A DNA stretch of 64,000 bases. Source: Pelobates cultripes (Eukaryota > Chordata > Amphibia > Anura > Pelobatidae). A model generated the notes under the pieces. It ran no database searches, had not been told where the DNA came from, and worked only from the letters and a program-made list of their open reading frames with translations. Below, in pieces: positions 45,267-55,640 of the stretch. The stretch lies in NCBI GenBank assembly GCA_933207985.1, contig OW240918.1, positions 111,855,335 to 111,919,334 of the forward strand. The letters run 5' to 3'. Each line of letters begins with the position of its first letter. Position 1 is the first letter of the stretch. The translations under genes were made by a program, and so were the position numbers.

Positions 45267-46438
45267 TTATAAAAAAGCCCTTAATTCAAAATCCACATTT
45301 AGACCTTTAGGTTCTAACGAATCTAGCTGAAATATCCATTTAGCCTCTGCTTTGTCTAGTTCTTTCTCTAGATCTCCTCCTCTCCAGGGAATATTTACTT
45401 TTTGGATTGCCATAAAACTAAGTCCCTTAGGATCACTTGCATGTACAAGATTAAAATGTCTCGAAAGGTTGTGTGAATGGATTCCATTTTTAATATTTCT
45501 AATATGTTCTCCCATTCTAGTTTTAAAAGCTCTTTTAGTACGTCCTATATATATTTTATTGCATGGGCATTTTAATAAATAAATTACACCAGTAGTATTA
45601 CAATTTAGGTGTGATTTTATTTTGAAAATTTCTTTTGTTTGTGGGTGAGTAAATTCTGTAATATTTGAAGATTGATTTGGATTGTTTATACACGCCTGAC
45701 ATTTTTTACATTTCCAAAACCCTTTTATTGTTTTAAAGGTGGTGGTTTTATTTTCTCTTGGTTTTTCTTGTTTTGTTGTTGGTGCTAATAATAGACTTAA
45801 ATTAGGAGCTTTGGAATGTATTATTCGAGGTTTATTACCTAATATTCGTTCTAATTGAGGGTCTCCTTTTAAAATATTCCAATTTTTTTGTAGAATTTTT
45901 CTAATTTGATGAGTTTGGCTATTATACCTTGTTATGAAAGTGGGCGCTTCTAGATTAGATAGGTCTTTTTGTGGTTTAGTTTCTAAGATTTGATTTCTAG
46001 ATAAAAGAGAAGTTTTGGTTAAGGCCTGGTCTAAAATTTTGTTTGAATAGCCTTTTTCTTTAAATTGTGCTGTCATCATTTTAGTTTGTTCAACACAAAT
46101 ATTTGGTTCGGAACAATTTCTTTTTATTCTCCTAAACTGGCTAAAAGGGATATTATTAAGCCATGTTTTTTTATGGAAGCTGTTGTGAGGAATAAAGCTA
46201 TTACATGCCACTGATTTTTTAAAGGTTTTAGTCTCCAGTTTGTTGTTTTGAATATAGATGTCAAGGTCTAGGAACTCGAGTCTTTCTGTAGACTGATTAA
46301 AAGTAAATTTTAAATTATAAGGGTTAAAATTTAGGTATTGTTTAAAATCTTCTAACATAATGATATCTCCCTTCCAGATAAAAATACAGTCATCTATGTA
46401 GCGATGCCATGAGACCAGATTTGCGCCAAATGGGTTGT
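45267..46438 (-). pseudogene. Penelope-like RT-GIY-YIG protein (5'-truncated)
   Basis: An open minus-strand frame. The first Met gives 363 residues, but the frame extends upstream to include GANLVSWHRYIDDCIFIWKG, so the catalytic YIDD (46389-46400) is present. The thumb/linker region follows, then CKKCQAC (about 217-223 of the Met-initiated frame) and a GIY-YIG nuclease-like domain (GVIYLLKCPCNKIYIGRTKR, about 257-276, with R and GEH after it). The N-terminal RT motifs are lost. It is clearly related to, but diverged from, the protein at 21154-22353, so two Penelope families are present. Confidence 0.88.
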
Positions 46439-46851
46439 TTGCGCCAATTTTTTTTTTATTATGTATTTCACACTATGAGTCTTATTATAATATACCAATT
46501 GATCAATATATGTATAACATAACATCTGATTTTGAAATCTATAATTAAAATGATAGTAAACAGATTTTTAAATACCATTACTTTTTAACCATTTACTCAC
46601 ATTTGCATAATGTGTAATATCTGTTAATATTTTTTTATATCTATTATTGTTGAATGCATCCATAGTTTTATATTTTTAACAATATGTATAGGTCCAATAT
46701 ATATTGTGTATTTATTATTTGTATGTTTAATTTTACTGTTAATTATTTGTAATCATCTATATAAATGAATCCAGTGCTATGAACTATTAAGAGTCAATTT
46801 AAGCCAGCCAATTTGCTAGCTATTTAAACCTACGAGATGGTCCTATCAAGC

Positions 46852-46896
46852 ATCCTCTGATGAAGTGAGAGAAGTCTCACGAAACGCGTTAGGACG
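46852..46896 (+). ncRNA. Hammerhead-type ribozyme motif, right arm
   Basis: Stem I is UCCU with AGGA. Core CUGAUGA is followed by one A and stem II GUGAG/CUCAC (loop AGAAGU). Core GAAA is followed by CGCGUU, which gives a two-to-three-pair stem III and a GUU cleavage triplet. Stems I and II differ in sequence from the motif at 9742-9785 but keep their pairing, which supports a selected RNA fold. Penelope-like elements are known to carry such ribozymes in their terminal repeats. Confidence 0.7.
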
Positions 46897-47891
46897 ACAC
46901 TTAGAACGACACCACATTGCTTTCCGGCATTCACCGAAATACTGCCGACTTCTAGCTGGAACGCAGGAGGGAAACCGGGTGACACGCACGCGGCTAAGAA
47001 CATTGCCGATCCATTCATCAAGTGGCGATCGGACAACACATCTATTTTTCTTCAGCTGCTCATTTTATTCCCCTGCAAAAGTATCCAGTATGTATTTGAC
47101 ATAATGTGAGTGCATCGTTCTTATTCTTCTTTTAAACAATTTTATTCATTAATAAATTATTTTCATTAGCACTTGGACTTTTAACTTTATTTCCTATCAC
47201 TAGGAATAAAGTGTTATTTAAACTGTAAGTCACATAATACAGTTTGTTAGCTATCACTACAATAACAGTGTGGCAATAGATACAATATTTCAGTTATAAG
47301 GACCATATATACTGTACATATTGTATTATATTAATGAACTAATTCAGTATTCAAAAACCAGTTTACCTATAACTGGAGTTAACTGAATTAGCTTACACAT
47401 ACAGAGAAACAACAGACTGTTACCAACTTGATTTTAAATCATAGACTGTTATACATTGGAATTTATTAATTCAAGTTTCTTTTATTGAAGAAGCCACAAT
47501 TGGATGCTAATGTTCCATTTTTCTTTTTCTTTTATCAAGTTTTTGGAGCACTATTAGTTTAAAGCTACAGATCACTCCTGGATATTTTATTAAATTTTTA
47601 TTTAATAATTCTTTTCTCAAATTTTGCATTATTAGAGACCTGTTAGTGGAGCCTCTATTTTTTCCAGTAGAGTTGTCTTTTTGTAGCTGTGCTATTATCT
47701 ATACCCTAAATAGAGGTTTCTTTTTTCTTTTAGAAATCTCAAACCACTTTATTATCTATTTAATTGTATGTGTCTGGCTACTTGCTCAGTCACGGTGGCT
47801 GATGCTGAATTACTCAACGTGAACATAGATCGTGCGTCGATCTGCATGTAACAAATAAGATGATGAAATAAATCTTTGCTGAAGTAAGCAT

Positions 47892-48220
47892 GCTGTTGTA
47901 TTAACAGGTCTAGCTTACTTAGGACAAATAACAGTTTAGGCCTATCCTTACCGGAGCCTCATAGAAATACAGTGTTGCAATAAGGGGGTAATTAAGTGCA
48001 GTGATGTTTGGTATAGCTACCTGAGGGAATACAAAATGAAATGAATTAGATCTCAGCCAAAGTTATTGTGCTGTTGTATTAACACGTCAAACTTAAGTAA
48101 GGCAAACAACAGTTTAGGTCGATCCCTAACAGGCCCAAAAAAGGTGTGCAGTGTTGCAGTAAAGGGGCTTATAGAGGCAGTGATGTTTTGTAAGGTTATC
48201 TGAGAGTATAATGAAAAAGC
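47892..48220. repeat. Two diverged 178-bp tandem units
   Basis: GCTGTTGTATTAACAGGTCT at 47892 and GCTGTTGTATTAACACGTCA at 48070 open two units. Both contain AACAGTTTAGG.C.ATCC, GTGTTGCA.TAA and GCAGTGATGTTT in the same order. They lie inside the retroposon at 43736-49661 and may be its 5' repeat array. Confidence 0.7.
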
Positions 48221-48565
48221 AAGGCCTTCCATATTGCTTACAGCCATTCCGGGTGAGGTAGTGTGTGCAATAATTTGTGACCTTAAACTTAAACTCATAT
48301 GAGCACCGCTGCATGAACAGCGTCTACACGACTAATATAATATATTAAGCAGGCAACATAATGCTATAATAGGTCATATCTGTTTGTCCTAAATCAGCAC
48401 CTAGCGAATTCTGACACAGGCATGCAATAATAATGAGTGTGTAAAAAGTAAAAAATGAAGAAAAAAAAAAAAAACACAGCAACAAGAACTGTAACAATAT
48501 GCAAGACTGGTGAGAACTTGAGAGGAGGCTATATGGCAGTCTGAGGGGGGCCCAACATGTCTCCG

Positions 48566-49192
48566 CTACGGTGCAAACCTCCGGTCACCGAGCCTCCGTC
48601 CGTTCACCCCACATCGCCCCCCGCCCACCGGCCGGTCCTCCGCGGTGCCGTGGGGACTCAGGGGCCGAGATTGTCCACTGGACCCCACCACAAAGTCGGT
48701 AGCTCTCCCGCCCCCTGCACCTCCCCAGCACCTCTTTGTTTCCTCTGGAGCAAGTACTCTCGTGTCTCTCCCAATGCCGGCCTCACACTTAAAGCTGGTA
48801 CTCAGCCCCCTCGGCCACCGGTCCGCCGGCAGGGCAGCGCACTCCCGCCTCACAGGGCTCACTGCAGCAGGGACATGGTTCTCTTGGGACCTCCCATACC
48901 CAGAGACTGGGGTACTCGCTACTCCGGTCGGCGTGCGGGCGATGCGCAGGTCCCGCCCAGCGCTCGGCGTCACCCTGGGCCCGCATGAGCCGTCCATGCC
49001 AGTCCCCCATGTTAAATTATACCGTGTTCCTCCGAGTATGTTAAGCTGTGTTGGAGCAGTTCCATCACATGTCCGCTCCTGAGCTGTCTCGCCAAGGCTG
49101 ATGGAGGGCCGTTGTTCATGCAGTGAGCAGCCTCCGCTTATTCGGGGTCTGTGTGCTTCCTTCCTCGGGCTCTCCCTCCATGTAATTGACAA
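48566..49192 (-). CDS. Unrecognised 208-residue frame in the retroposon
   Basis: An open frame on the element's own (minus) strand, rich in Gly, Arg, Pro and Ser with no motif I know. It lies in a GC-rich region where long frames arise by chance in several readings; overlapping frames of 143-145 codons exist on the other strand. It could be a 5' ORF of the element or an artefact of base composition. Confidence 0.15.
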   Translation of the reverse strand: MSITWRESPRKEAHRPRISGGCSLHEQRPSISLGETAQERTCDGTAPTQLNILGGTRYNLTWGTGMDGSCGPRVTPSAGRDLRIARTPTGVASTPVSGYGRSQENHVPAAVSPVRRECAALPADRWPRGLSTSFKCEAGIGRDTRVLAPEETKRCWGGAGGGRATDFVVGSSGQSRPLSPHGTAEDRPVGGGRCGVNGRRLGDRRFAP

Positions 49193-49661
49193 TTGCTGCT
49201 AGCTTGCTGCTTCACATACAGCTTTTGCCAGTGTAGGCGGGCTTCACACACCCCACGCAGGAACTCCCGCCGTGGCATGGGTCACCGCCATGTGGCCGGG
49301 ATAACCCCCACCGGCCGGGGGGGGGCAGGGCCGTGCCCCGGGTCGGGGGTGCAGAAGGGAACATCCGTGCGGCTTCTCTCCCGCTTATGTGTTTCGGGTC
49401 CGCGGCTCTCTTTCAAGCCGCGTGTTGTGACCGCGGTCAGGTGCTCTGCCGCGTGTAGGCCAGGCTCGCCCTCCATTGCCCGTCTGGCTTGTGTTGTGCC
49501 TTGTGCCGGCGTCTACGATGCACTGGGGCTGCTCCCTGTTAATTATTGTCGGGTTATCCGACTTCTTAGCGGTCTGGGGCGGCTTTTTGTGCCTTTTTGC
49601 TCCGGTAATGCTGAAGCCCCTGCATAATGCGTCCGGTCGGCCCGGCGGCCCGGCCCCGCCC

Positions 49662-50702
49662 CTGGCCAAGACCTTGGAGACGATTAAGGAGTCTAAAAAG
49701 GTGGAATCCCCGATACAACAAAGGATCAAGAAAAGAAGAAGGTCGCCGTCTACATCTGAAAGCTCATCAGGGGAATATATTTCATCGATTGTTTCAGGAT
49801 CCTCTTCAAGTGGTTTTCCTTCAGATGAAATTCGAAAATTTATAATGGAAGTAAACCTAACAATCCTACCTCAGGATACTGAGAATCCTAAAAAAGGTTT
49901 GTTTTTTTTTGTGCAGCAAAGCCTGGTCGATCTCATTTTTAGGGAATGGAGAAACCCTGAAAAACGTGCCTTTATTTCCAGACACTTCAAGGATATCTTC
50001 AAACTGGCTGGCGAAGTTATTTGGGAAGATCTCCCAAAAGTAGATGTTCAGGTCACGCAGATTGCTTAAAGGACCACTATCCCTATAGGGGAAACTTCAG
50101 CTTTGAAGAATCCAATGGATAAAAGAGCCGAAACCTCTTGTAGACGAGCTTACCAGACAGCCGGTTTCCAATGCAGGGCTTTACTGGCAGGAGCAGCGGT
50201 TACCCGAGCAAACGATATCTGGCTAAATACGATACAGGATGTTTTTTTCGTCTGACCAGGTTAAAGAATTAAACCACTTGTTTCAGAAAATGTATTTGGC
50301 TAATGAATACCTTTTGGATATGTCAGTAGAAGTTCTAAAATTGGCATCCAGAATTATGGGCCTATCCTCGGTAGCAAGACGGGCCTTATGGTTAAGGTCT
50401 TGGACAGCGGATTCAGTCTCCAAATCAGTCCTTTGCGAGCTTCCACTAGAAAAAACTAAATTATTTGGGGATCCTTTAGAAGAAATCATTAGGCAAATGT
50501 CAGAAACCAAGAAGGTGCTTCCTCAGGATAAGAAGTTCTCTTGGAGATCAGGATACAGAAATTATCAGAATAAGAATAGAAGATCCTATCAAGAGAGGCC
50601 GCAGTTTTTTCAAAGAAGGGATAAAAATCGTAGATTCGAACAAAAGGGTGACATTAAAAGAACCTTCAGAGATAAAGAGACATTTCTGACGCCAGAAGTG
50701 TA
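49662..50702 (+). pseudogene. DIRS gag-like protein, 3' part
   Basis: It continues the frame broken at 43735: a basic, Ser-rich linker (IQQRIKKRRRSPSTSESSS), then a helical domain (FVQQSLVDLIFREWRNPEKR...). An in-frame TAA at 50067 interrupts it. The frame can be followed past the stop (RTTIPIGETSALKNPMDKR), shifts once near 50240, and ends in an Arg/Gln-rich tail (RNYQNKNRRSYQERPQFFQR) that may bind nucleic acid. I recognise the order as DIRS gag. At least one stop and one frameshift disable it. Confidence 0.75.
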
Positions 50703-52480
50703 GGAGGAAGGTTCCAACAATATTTTCCTGTATGGGAAAAGACCACAAGGAATCCTTGGGTTCTGACTCTGATCCAAAAGGGACATAAGATAGTATTTAC
50801 AGTTTCTGGTATCCACATACCAGTCTGCAAAGAAATCACAAGCCCTATTTTGTCAAACCATGCTGCGGTTACAAAAAAGAGTGATAGAAAGAGTACCAGT
50901 AAAACAAACATTTCGGGGAGTCTATTCAAAATTTCTGGTGCCAAAACCAGACCACTCGTTTCGACCCATTCTGGACCTAAAGTACATAAACCAATTTATC
51001 CCCTATCACAGATTTCGTATGGAGTCAATCACTTCGATTTTTTTTTTCCCCTTTTACAAAGAGGTGACTTTATGGTAAAAATAGATTTAAAGGATGCTTA
51101 TCTACATGTTCCAATCGCTACCGCTTCAAGAAAATTTCTAAGATTTGATATAAAAAAAAAAGGAAGATCCACCATTCATTTCCAGTTCAGGGCTCTGCCG
51201 TTTGGTCTGTCTTCTGCCCCAAGGATATTTACAAAGATCCTTACTCCTCTAACAGCTCTTTTGAGGGAATTAGGTATTTCAATCATCCCTTATTTGGATG
51301 ACTGGCTCCTCATTGCACATACAGAAGAACAGAGGCGCAAGGACCTGCAGGTCACTTTAAGGTTTCGTCAAAACCATGGCTGGATCTTAAACCGAAAAAA
51401 GTAAGTACTCATCCCTACGAGAGAGAGAGAGAGTTTCTCGGATTCACGATCGATTCAGTCTACATGTCATTTTTTCTTCCCAAACGAAAAAGTAGGAAAA
51501 TCCTAGAAGAGATTTGCAATCTACAAAGGATGGAAACTTGTTCCTTCAGATAGGCCATGGGTGTTTTTGGTATTCTAATTGCCACCTTTCCAGCTGTCAA
51601 ATGGGCAAGGTCAGAGGTCAGGCCGTTGCAATGGAATATCCTCACTACCTGGTCAAAAAAGGAGGAAGATTTAGACGAAATTTTCAGGTTATCCCCTCAA
51701 GTAAAAAAATCAGTTTACTTGGTGGAAAACATCAGAATGCCTTTCAGGAGGATTATCCTTTCAACCAAAGGATTGGATAATAGTCACTACAGACACTTCA
51801 AGCACAGGTTGGGGAGCTCACTTAGGCTCCACCATTTTCCAAGGAAGATGGTCATTAGGGGAGGCGAAAGAATCCGCAAATTTCAGAGAATTGTTAGAAG
51901 TACTTTACGCACTACTTCACCTCAGGCCTTGGATACTACAAAAAGCAGTGATGATACAATCGGACAGTAGTCTCATATATCAATCGCCAAGAAGGAACCA
52001 AAGTAAGGAAGCTTTTCGGTCTTTGTGCAGAAATTATGGAATGGTCACAAAAAAACCTGGAAGATATCAAGGCAGTTCACATAAGAGGAAGCGACAATAT
52101 AATAGCCGACGATCTGAGCAGATGTAAGTGGGACCAAAAAGAATGGTCCTTGAACCCGGAAATCTTCAGAAACCTGACAGAAAGATTCGGTCTTCCAGAA
52201 GTAGACTTGATGGCAAGAGCCTCAAACAAAAAGGTTCACAATTTCGCCTCCCTATGCAGAACAGATCAACCCAATTGGATAGACGCTTTATCAATAGAGT
52301 GGAACTTCCGACTGGCTTATGTCTTTCCACCTTTGCCCTTAATCCCAAAGGTCCTTCTCAAGATACGAACAGACAGAGCGAGAGTTTTGGCGATAATCCC
52401 ATATTGGCCAAACAGAGTCTGGTTTGCGGCCATAAAGGAAATGGCCCTCAATTATACTTCCAAGATCAAATCATCTTATT
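50703..52480 (+). pseudogene. DIRS reverse transcriptase / RNase H
   Basis: Broken frames cover the RT. FRPILDLKYINQFIP (about 50955-51000) leads to KIDLKDAYLHVPIA (about 51078), then ALPFGLSSAPRIFTKIL (about 51193) and YLDDWLLIAHTEEQ (about 51292), the catalytic YLDD. After further frameshifts (51400-51780) an RNase H part reads VTTDTSSTGWGAHLG (about 51784), FRELLEVLYALLHLRP and HIRGSDNIIADDLSR (about 52080). The FGLPEVDLMA block typical of DIRS polymerases follows. RT and RNase H motifs are present but the frame is broken several times. Confidence 0.85.
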
Positions 52481-54088
52481 GTGAACTGGGACCTGCACTT
52501 GAAAGTCCTAGAAACTTTCAGGTTGACTGCTTGGCTACTGCAAGGCTAATTCTTCAAAACCAAGGTTTACAAGAAGACAGAATAGCAATCTTACTCCATG
52601 CTACTAGAAAATCTACATCTAAGATTTACTTTAGGATTTGGTCTAAGTTTCTACACTGGGGTAAGGAACACCAGTGCCCAGTTTTGCATCCATCTATAGA
52701 TAACATTCTCGAATTTTTTTTATTTTTTTTTTACAAGATGGGTTTTCAGTTGGGCTGAGTGTCTCCACACTCAAGGTGCAAGTATCGGCCTTAAGTTTCT
52801 TTCTGATTAAAGATCTGGCTACCAATGTCTTCATCAGATGATTTTTTTAGGTCCATCAGTCTCAAACGACCACCTAGGCGACCTGTGTTTCCAACGTGGG
52901 ATTTAACCCTGGTCTTACAAGCTCTTAGTGTTCATCCCTTTAAACCATTGGAAGAAGTTCCATTAAAAATGTTGTCTCTCAAGGTTTTATTTCTGATAGC
53001 CATTACATCAGCTAAAAGAGTGGGAGAACTTCACGCTCTTTCTTCCTCTGATGAATTCACCATTTTTCACAAAGACGTGGTGTTCTTTATCCAAGACCGT
53101 CCTTTCTACCAAATGTGTTGTCTTCTAAGACGGTTAATTAGCCAATCATATTGCCTTCATTTTATAGCGATGCCTCTTCTCTGTCACGTATTCATCCGCT
53201 TATAGAAATGTGGTTAATGACATTTACTGTCCACACAGGAAAAGTTGTGCCGAGCAGCAACCTAATCCACAGAAGGGTTAATGCTGAGCAGCAATTATGC
53301 AAATGAAACCTGGTAACTGACTTTGGGGTCAAAGGCCGGTTACAGCCTATCAGAAAGAAAAGAGGGGTATTTAGGCCCAGTTCTCAGCCTGCTCAGTGCC
53401 CTGTCGTGGTTTCCCTTGTGGTTGTCCGAGAGCGCGTTCCTGTTTATAGTTTTCTACCTGGTTTTTGACTTTGGCTTTGTTTATTGACTTCTCTATATTC
53501 TGGTATCCTGACTCCTGGCTTTCCTCATGGCTGTGTCCCTTTCTGTGTTCCCTGACCTTGGCTAGTATTTTTGACTATTCTTTGTACGTTAAATCCGGCC
53601 ATTCTAAGGACCGGTAATACGTTACTTATTTGTCATCCGTGCTGTACAGTTCTACGTGCTGGATCAAACAGTAATCCTGACAATCTCCTCAAGAGCTCAT
53701 ATGGCAGAAATTGGACGTCAGAAGAGCATTGTCTGTTTATTTAACAAGAACAAAAGAATTCAGAAAGTCGGATCATCTCTTCTATAATTTTCAGGGGCAC
53801 CTCAAGGGCATGGTAGCTTCCCGTGGTACCTTGTCCCGTTGGCTCATTCAGGCTATAGAATTGGCGTATTCTTTGGCAGATCTTCAGTCTCCAGCTACAC
53901 TTACGGCCCATTCAACTCGAGCTATGGCTACATCATGGGCAGAGAAGGCACTTGCATCTCCGGAGGTCATCTGCAAAGCAGCATGCTGGTCATCGTTTAA
54001 CACCGTTATCAAGCACTATCGGCTAGACATATACTCTGCCTCTGAAGCAACCTTTGGGCGAAAGGTGTTGCAAGCGGTAGTGGCCTAA
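52481..54088 (+). pseudogene. DIRS tyrosine recombinase, broken by an insertion
   Basis: The N-terminal part (LATARLILQNQGLQEDRIA) is followed by a stop and frameshift near 52840. RPVFPTWDLTLVLQALSV and LKVLFLIAITSAKRVGELHA (Arg box, about 53010-53026) come next. After the insert at about 53208-53680 the gene resumes (VRRALSVYLTRTKEFRKS) with TAHSTRAMATSWA (HxxR, about 53907) and FNTVIKHYRLD (candidate catalytic Tyr). R, HxxR and Y fit a tyrosine recombinase, which DIRS elements use in place of an integrase. Confidence 0.82.
53208..53680 (+). mobile_element. LTR-like insertion in the DIRS recombinase
   Basis: About 470 bp with no coding capacity interrupts the recombinase between HPLIEM and WQKLDVRR. 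It begins TGTGGTTAATGACA, ends GTAATCCTGACA (TG...CA), and has a CT/TTGACTTTGGCTTTG-rich middle like the R/U5 part of frog gypsy-type LTRs. I could not find a clear 4-6 bp target duplication, so the edges are approximate and the class is a guess. Confidence 0.45.
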
Positions 54089-54117
54089 GTCCCGCCCAGA
54101 TGAGGATCTTGCTATAT

Positions 54118-54210
54118 CCCTTCAGTTACTGCCACCATATGACAGAAAAAAACAGAAATTTGTACTTACCGTAAATTCTTTTTTTCTTAATATGGTGGCA
54201 GTACTACTTC
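54118..54210 (+). repeat. DIRS internal complementary region
   Basis: CAGTTACTGCCACCATATGA is complementary to the outer left repeat, and directly behind it CAGAAATTTGTACTTACCGT is complementary to the outer right end. In the DIRS model this region bridges the ends during circle formation. Confidence 0.75.
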
Positions 54211-54276
54211 CCTCCCTTTTGTTGTTATATACATTTTTGCTGTAGATTTTGAGCTGTATTGTCTTTCTTGTCACGT

Positions 54277-54438
54277 ACTGGGGTATGTTTGGAGGTACAA
54301 CACTTTATAGGTAAAGGGGAGCGTCCTTTTTTTAATTAATTGCTAAGATGTCTTGTCCACAGGGAGAAGTATAACCCTTCAGTTACTGCCACCATATGAC
54401 AGAAAAAAATAATTTACGGTAAGTACAAATTTCTGTTT
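54277..54438 (-). repeat. DIRS right inverted terminal repeat
   Basis: It starts ACTGGGGTATGTTTGGAGGT and ends with ATATGACAGAAAAAA, then AATTTACGGTAAGTACAAAT. The last part is not matched by the left repeat but is complementary to 54153-54181 in the internal region, as expected for DIRS. Confidence 0.85.
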
Positions 54439-54452
54439 TCATTTAAAAAAAA

Positions 54453-54454
<2 letters not shown>

Positions 54455-54540
<86 letters not shown>
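54455..54540. repeat. (AT)n microsatellite
   Basis: About 80 bp of pure AT just outside the right end of the DIRS element. Confidence 0.95.
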
Positions 54541-54542
<2 letters not shown>

Positions 54543-54729
54543 TTTCATGTAGTCCATCATCTGTTGGTAAAGGAGGTCTGATCTTTTTCTGTGGTTGGAG
54601 TATTAATTTGGATATTCCACTTTTGTTCCTTGGTCCCTGGTGTAACATGCTGTGTATGTAGAATGAGACAGATAAACCAGAGAAACACTACTTTTGGTTC
54701 CTTCTAAGTTGGAGGATGCTACTGGGTCT

Positions 54730-55640
54730 CGAGTGTAGCGGACCACGGGTAACCTGACTGGTTACCTCTGCTAATTCCTTCACTCAGCCACTCTGGAACT
54801 ATTTAAGCATACAGACATCCATTCCCCCAGTAACCAGATGAAACCTAGTTCTGGAAGTCAACTGATTTTATTCTGGCCACACACGGCTTTTATGCACAGA
54901 CCCCTACATGGAGTCTCCAATACAATAAAACAGGGGTTTCAATCCCAAGATCCTCTGTGTGAATATTTGGGCGAGAAAAACATATCTCTCAGGTACTGAA
55001 AATCCATACAAAATATACAGTACCCCAAAAGTGCACCCACTATAACTAGGAACCCCACAAAAGGTATATCCCCGGATAGCCCTGACCTGAGTGTATTATA
55101 TTTCCAAAGATCACTCAGATCGGTTCAGTGAAACTGGAATGCCACCGGGGCACTAGCCCAAAACAGTTCCAGGGAAATAGGTTCTTTGGCCGGTCTCTGT
55201 TCGCGGGTTCCTTTTTGAACACCATGCAAGGGAATCTTAGTTTCAGGGTACAAATGCTCCCCCTGTTCAGTAGTTCATATCTCCCCGAACATTGTTCGCA
55301 TTGGTGGTCGGGAAGTGGTCTAATCTTTACCAGGGTTCGTGCGAGTGCCTAGCCGATAAGAGTTTCAGACACTCGACGACCAAGTGTCGCTGCCCACGTT
55401 CGGGAGACAAGATGGCCACCATTCTTTTGTGGACCACCTGCACTTAAGTTGCTGGTGTGAACATTCTAATGGGGTACAGGGGTGGTCCTCGTTCGGGAGA
55501 CTAATGGAGAACCTGGGCAAAGTATATGAAATTGGCGATAGCTTCCACCACATCGAGTTCGAAGTGGAACCAAATCATTCATCTCCCATTTTATCTTTGT
55601 AATCTTGGAGAAGGAGCTCAGTGACTTCTATGGCACCTAT
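54730..55640 (-). mobile_element. LTR-like remnant A (intron 7)
   Basis: A non-coding block that shares ordered motifs with 59065-59770: GATAGCCCTGACCTGAGTG here against GATAACCCTGATCTGGGTG there, and CACTCAGATCGGTTCAGTG against CACCCAGATCGGTTCGGGG. On the minus strand an AATAAAATCAG poly-A-type signal is present. It reads as a diverged LTR on the minus strand; the ends were not determined. Confidence 0.4.

Larger units (their letters stand above)
44000..47756. mobile_element. Penelope-like element, inverted pair (15-bp target duplication)
   Basis: It is flanked by TATTTAATTGTATGT on both sides (43985-43999 and 47757-47771). The left copy (minus strand, 44000 to about 46440) has a 3' arm and a truncated RT-GIY-YIG gene. 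The right copy (plus strand, about 46450 to 47756) has only the 3' arm. The arms (about 44010-45130 and 46490-47595) are inverted, about 1.1 kb each, with scattered differences; the right one has about 160 bp more at its outer end. A hammerhead motif sits in each arm. It is inserted in the retroposon at 43736-49661. Confidence 0.85.
43736..49661 (-). mobile_element. Retroposon inserted in DIRS gag (minus strand, 15-bp target duplication)
   Basis: The DIRS gag sequence CTGGCCAAGACCTTG is present on both sides (43721-43735 and 49662-49676), a 15-bp target duplication. On the minus strand the insert begins GC-rich (49661 down to about 48550) and ends with AATAAAAATATTCAAAA next to the duplication, so it has a LINE-like layout. 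Without the Penelope-like element inside it (44000-47756) it is about 2.1 kb. No RT is present, so it is a deleted or non-autonomous copy. Two 178-bp repeat units lie at 47892-48220. I cannot name the family. Confidence 0.7.
42844..54438 (+). mobile_element. DIRS-type tyrosine-recombinase retroelement (nested insertions)
   Basis: Inverted terminal repeats (42844-42977 and 54277-54408, extending to about 54438) enclose gag-like, RT/RNase H and tyrosine recombinase genes. An internal complementary region (about 54118-54210) matches both outer ends. This is the DIRS plan. Coding parts hold KIDLKDAYLHVPI, LPFGLSSAPRIF and YLDDWLLIA (RT) and TAHSTRAMATSWA (recombinase). It is 11.6 kb only because other elements sit inside it (43736-49661 and about 53208-53680); without them it would be about 5.2 kb. 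All genes carry stops or frameshifts, so it is dead. Confidence 0.9.

Noticed and set aside
48557..49729. Several overlapping long frames on both strands in the GC-rich region
   Set aside because: GC-rich sequence lowers stop frequency. Only the minus-strand frame at 48566-49192 was kept, at low confidence, because it is on the element's own strand.
50066..50085. TTAAAGGACCACTAT inside the DIRS gag, resembling the end of the TTAA MITEs
   Set aside because: Only the first 15 or so bases match, there is no second end, and the codons continue the gag protein (TTIPIGETS...). Chance similarity.
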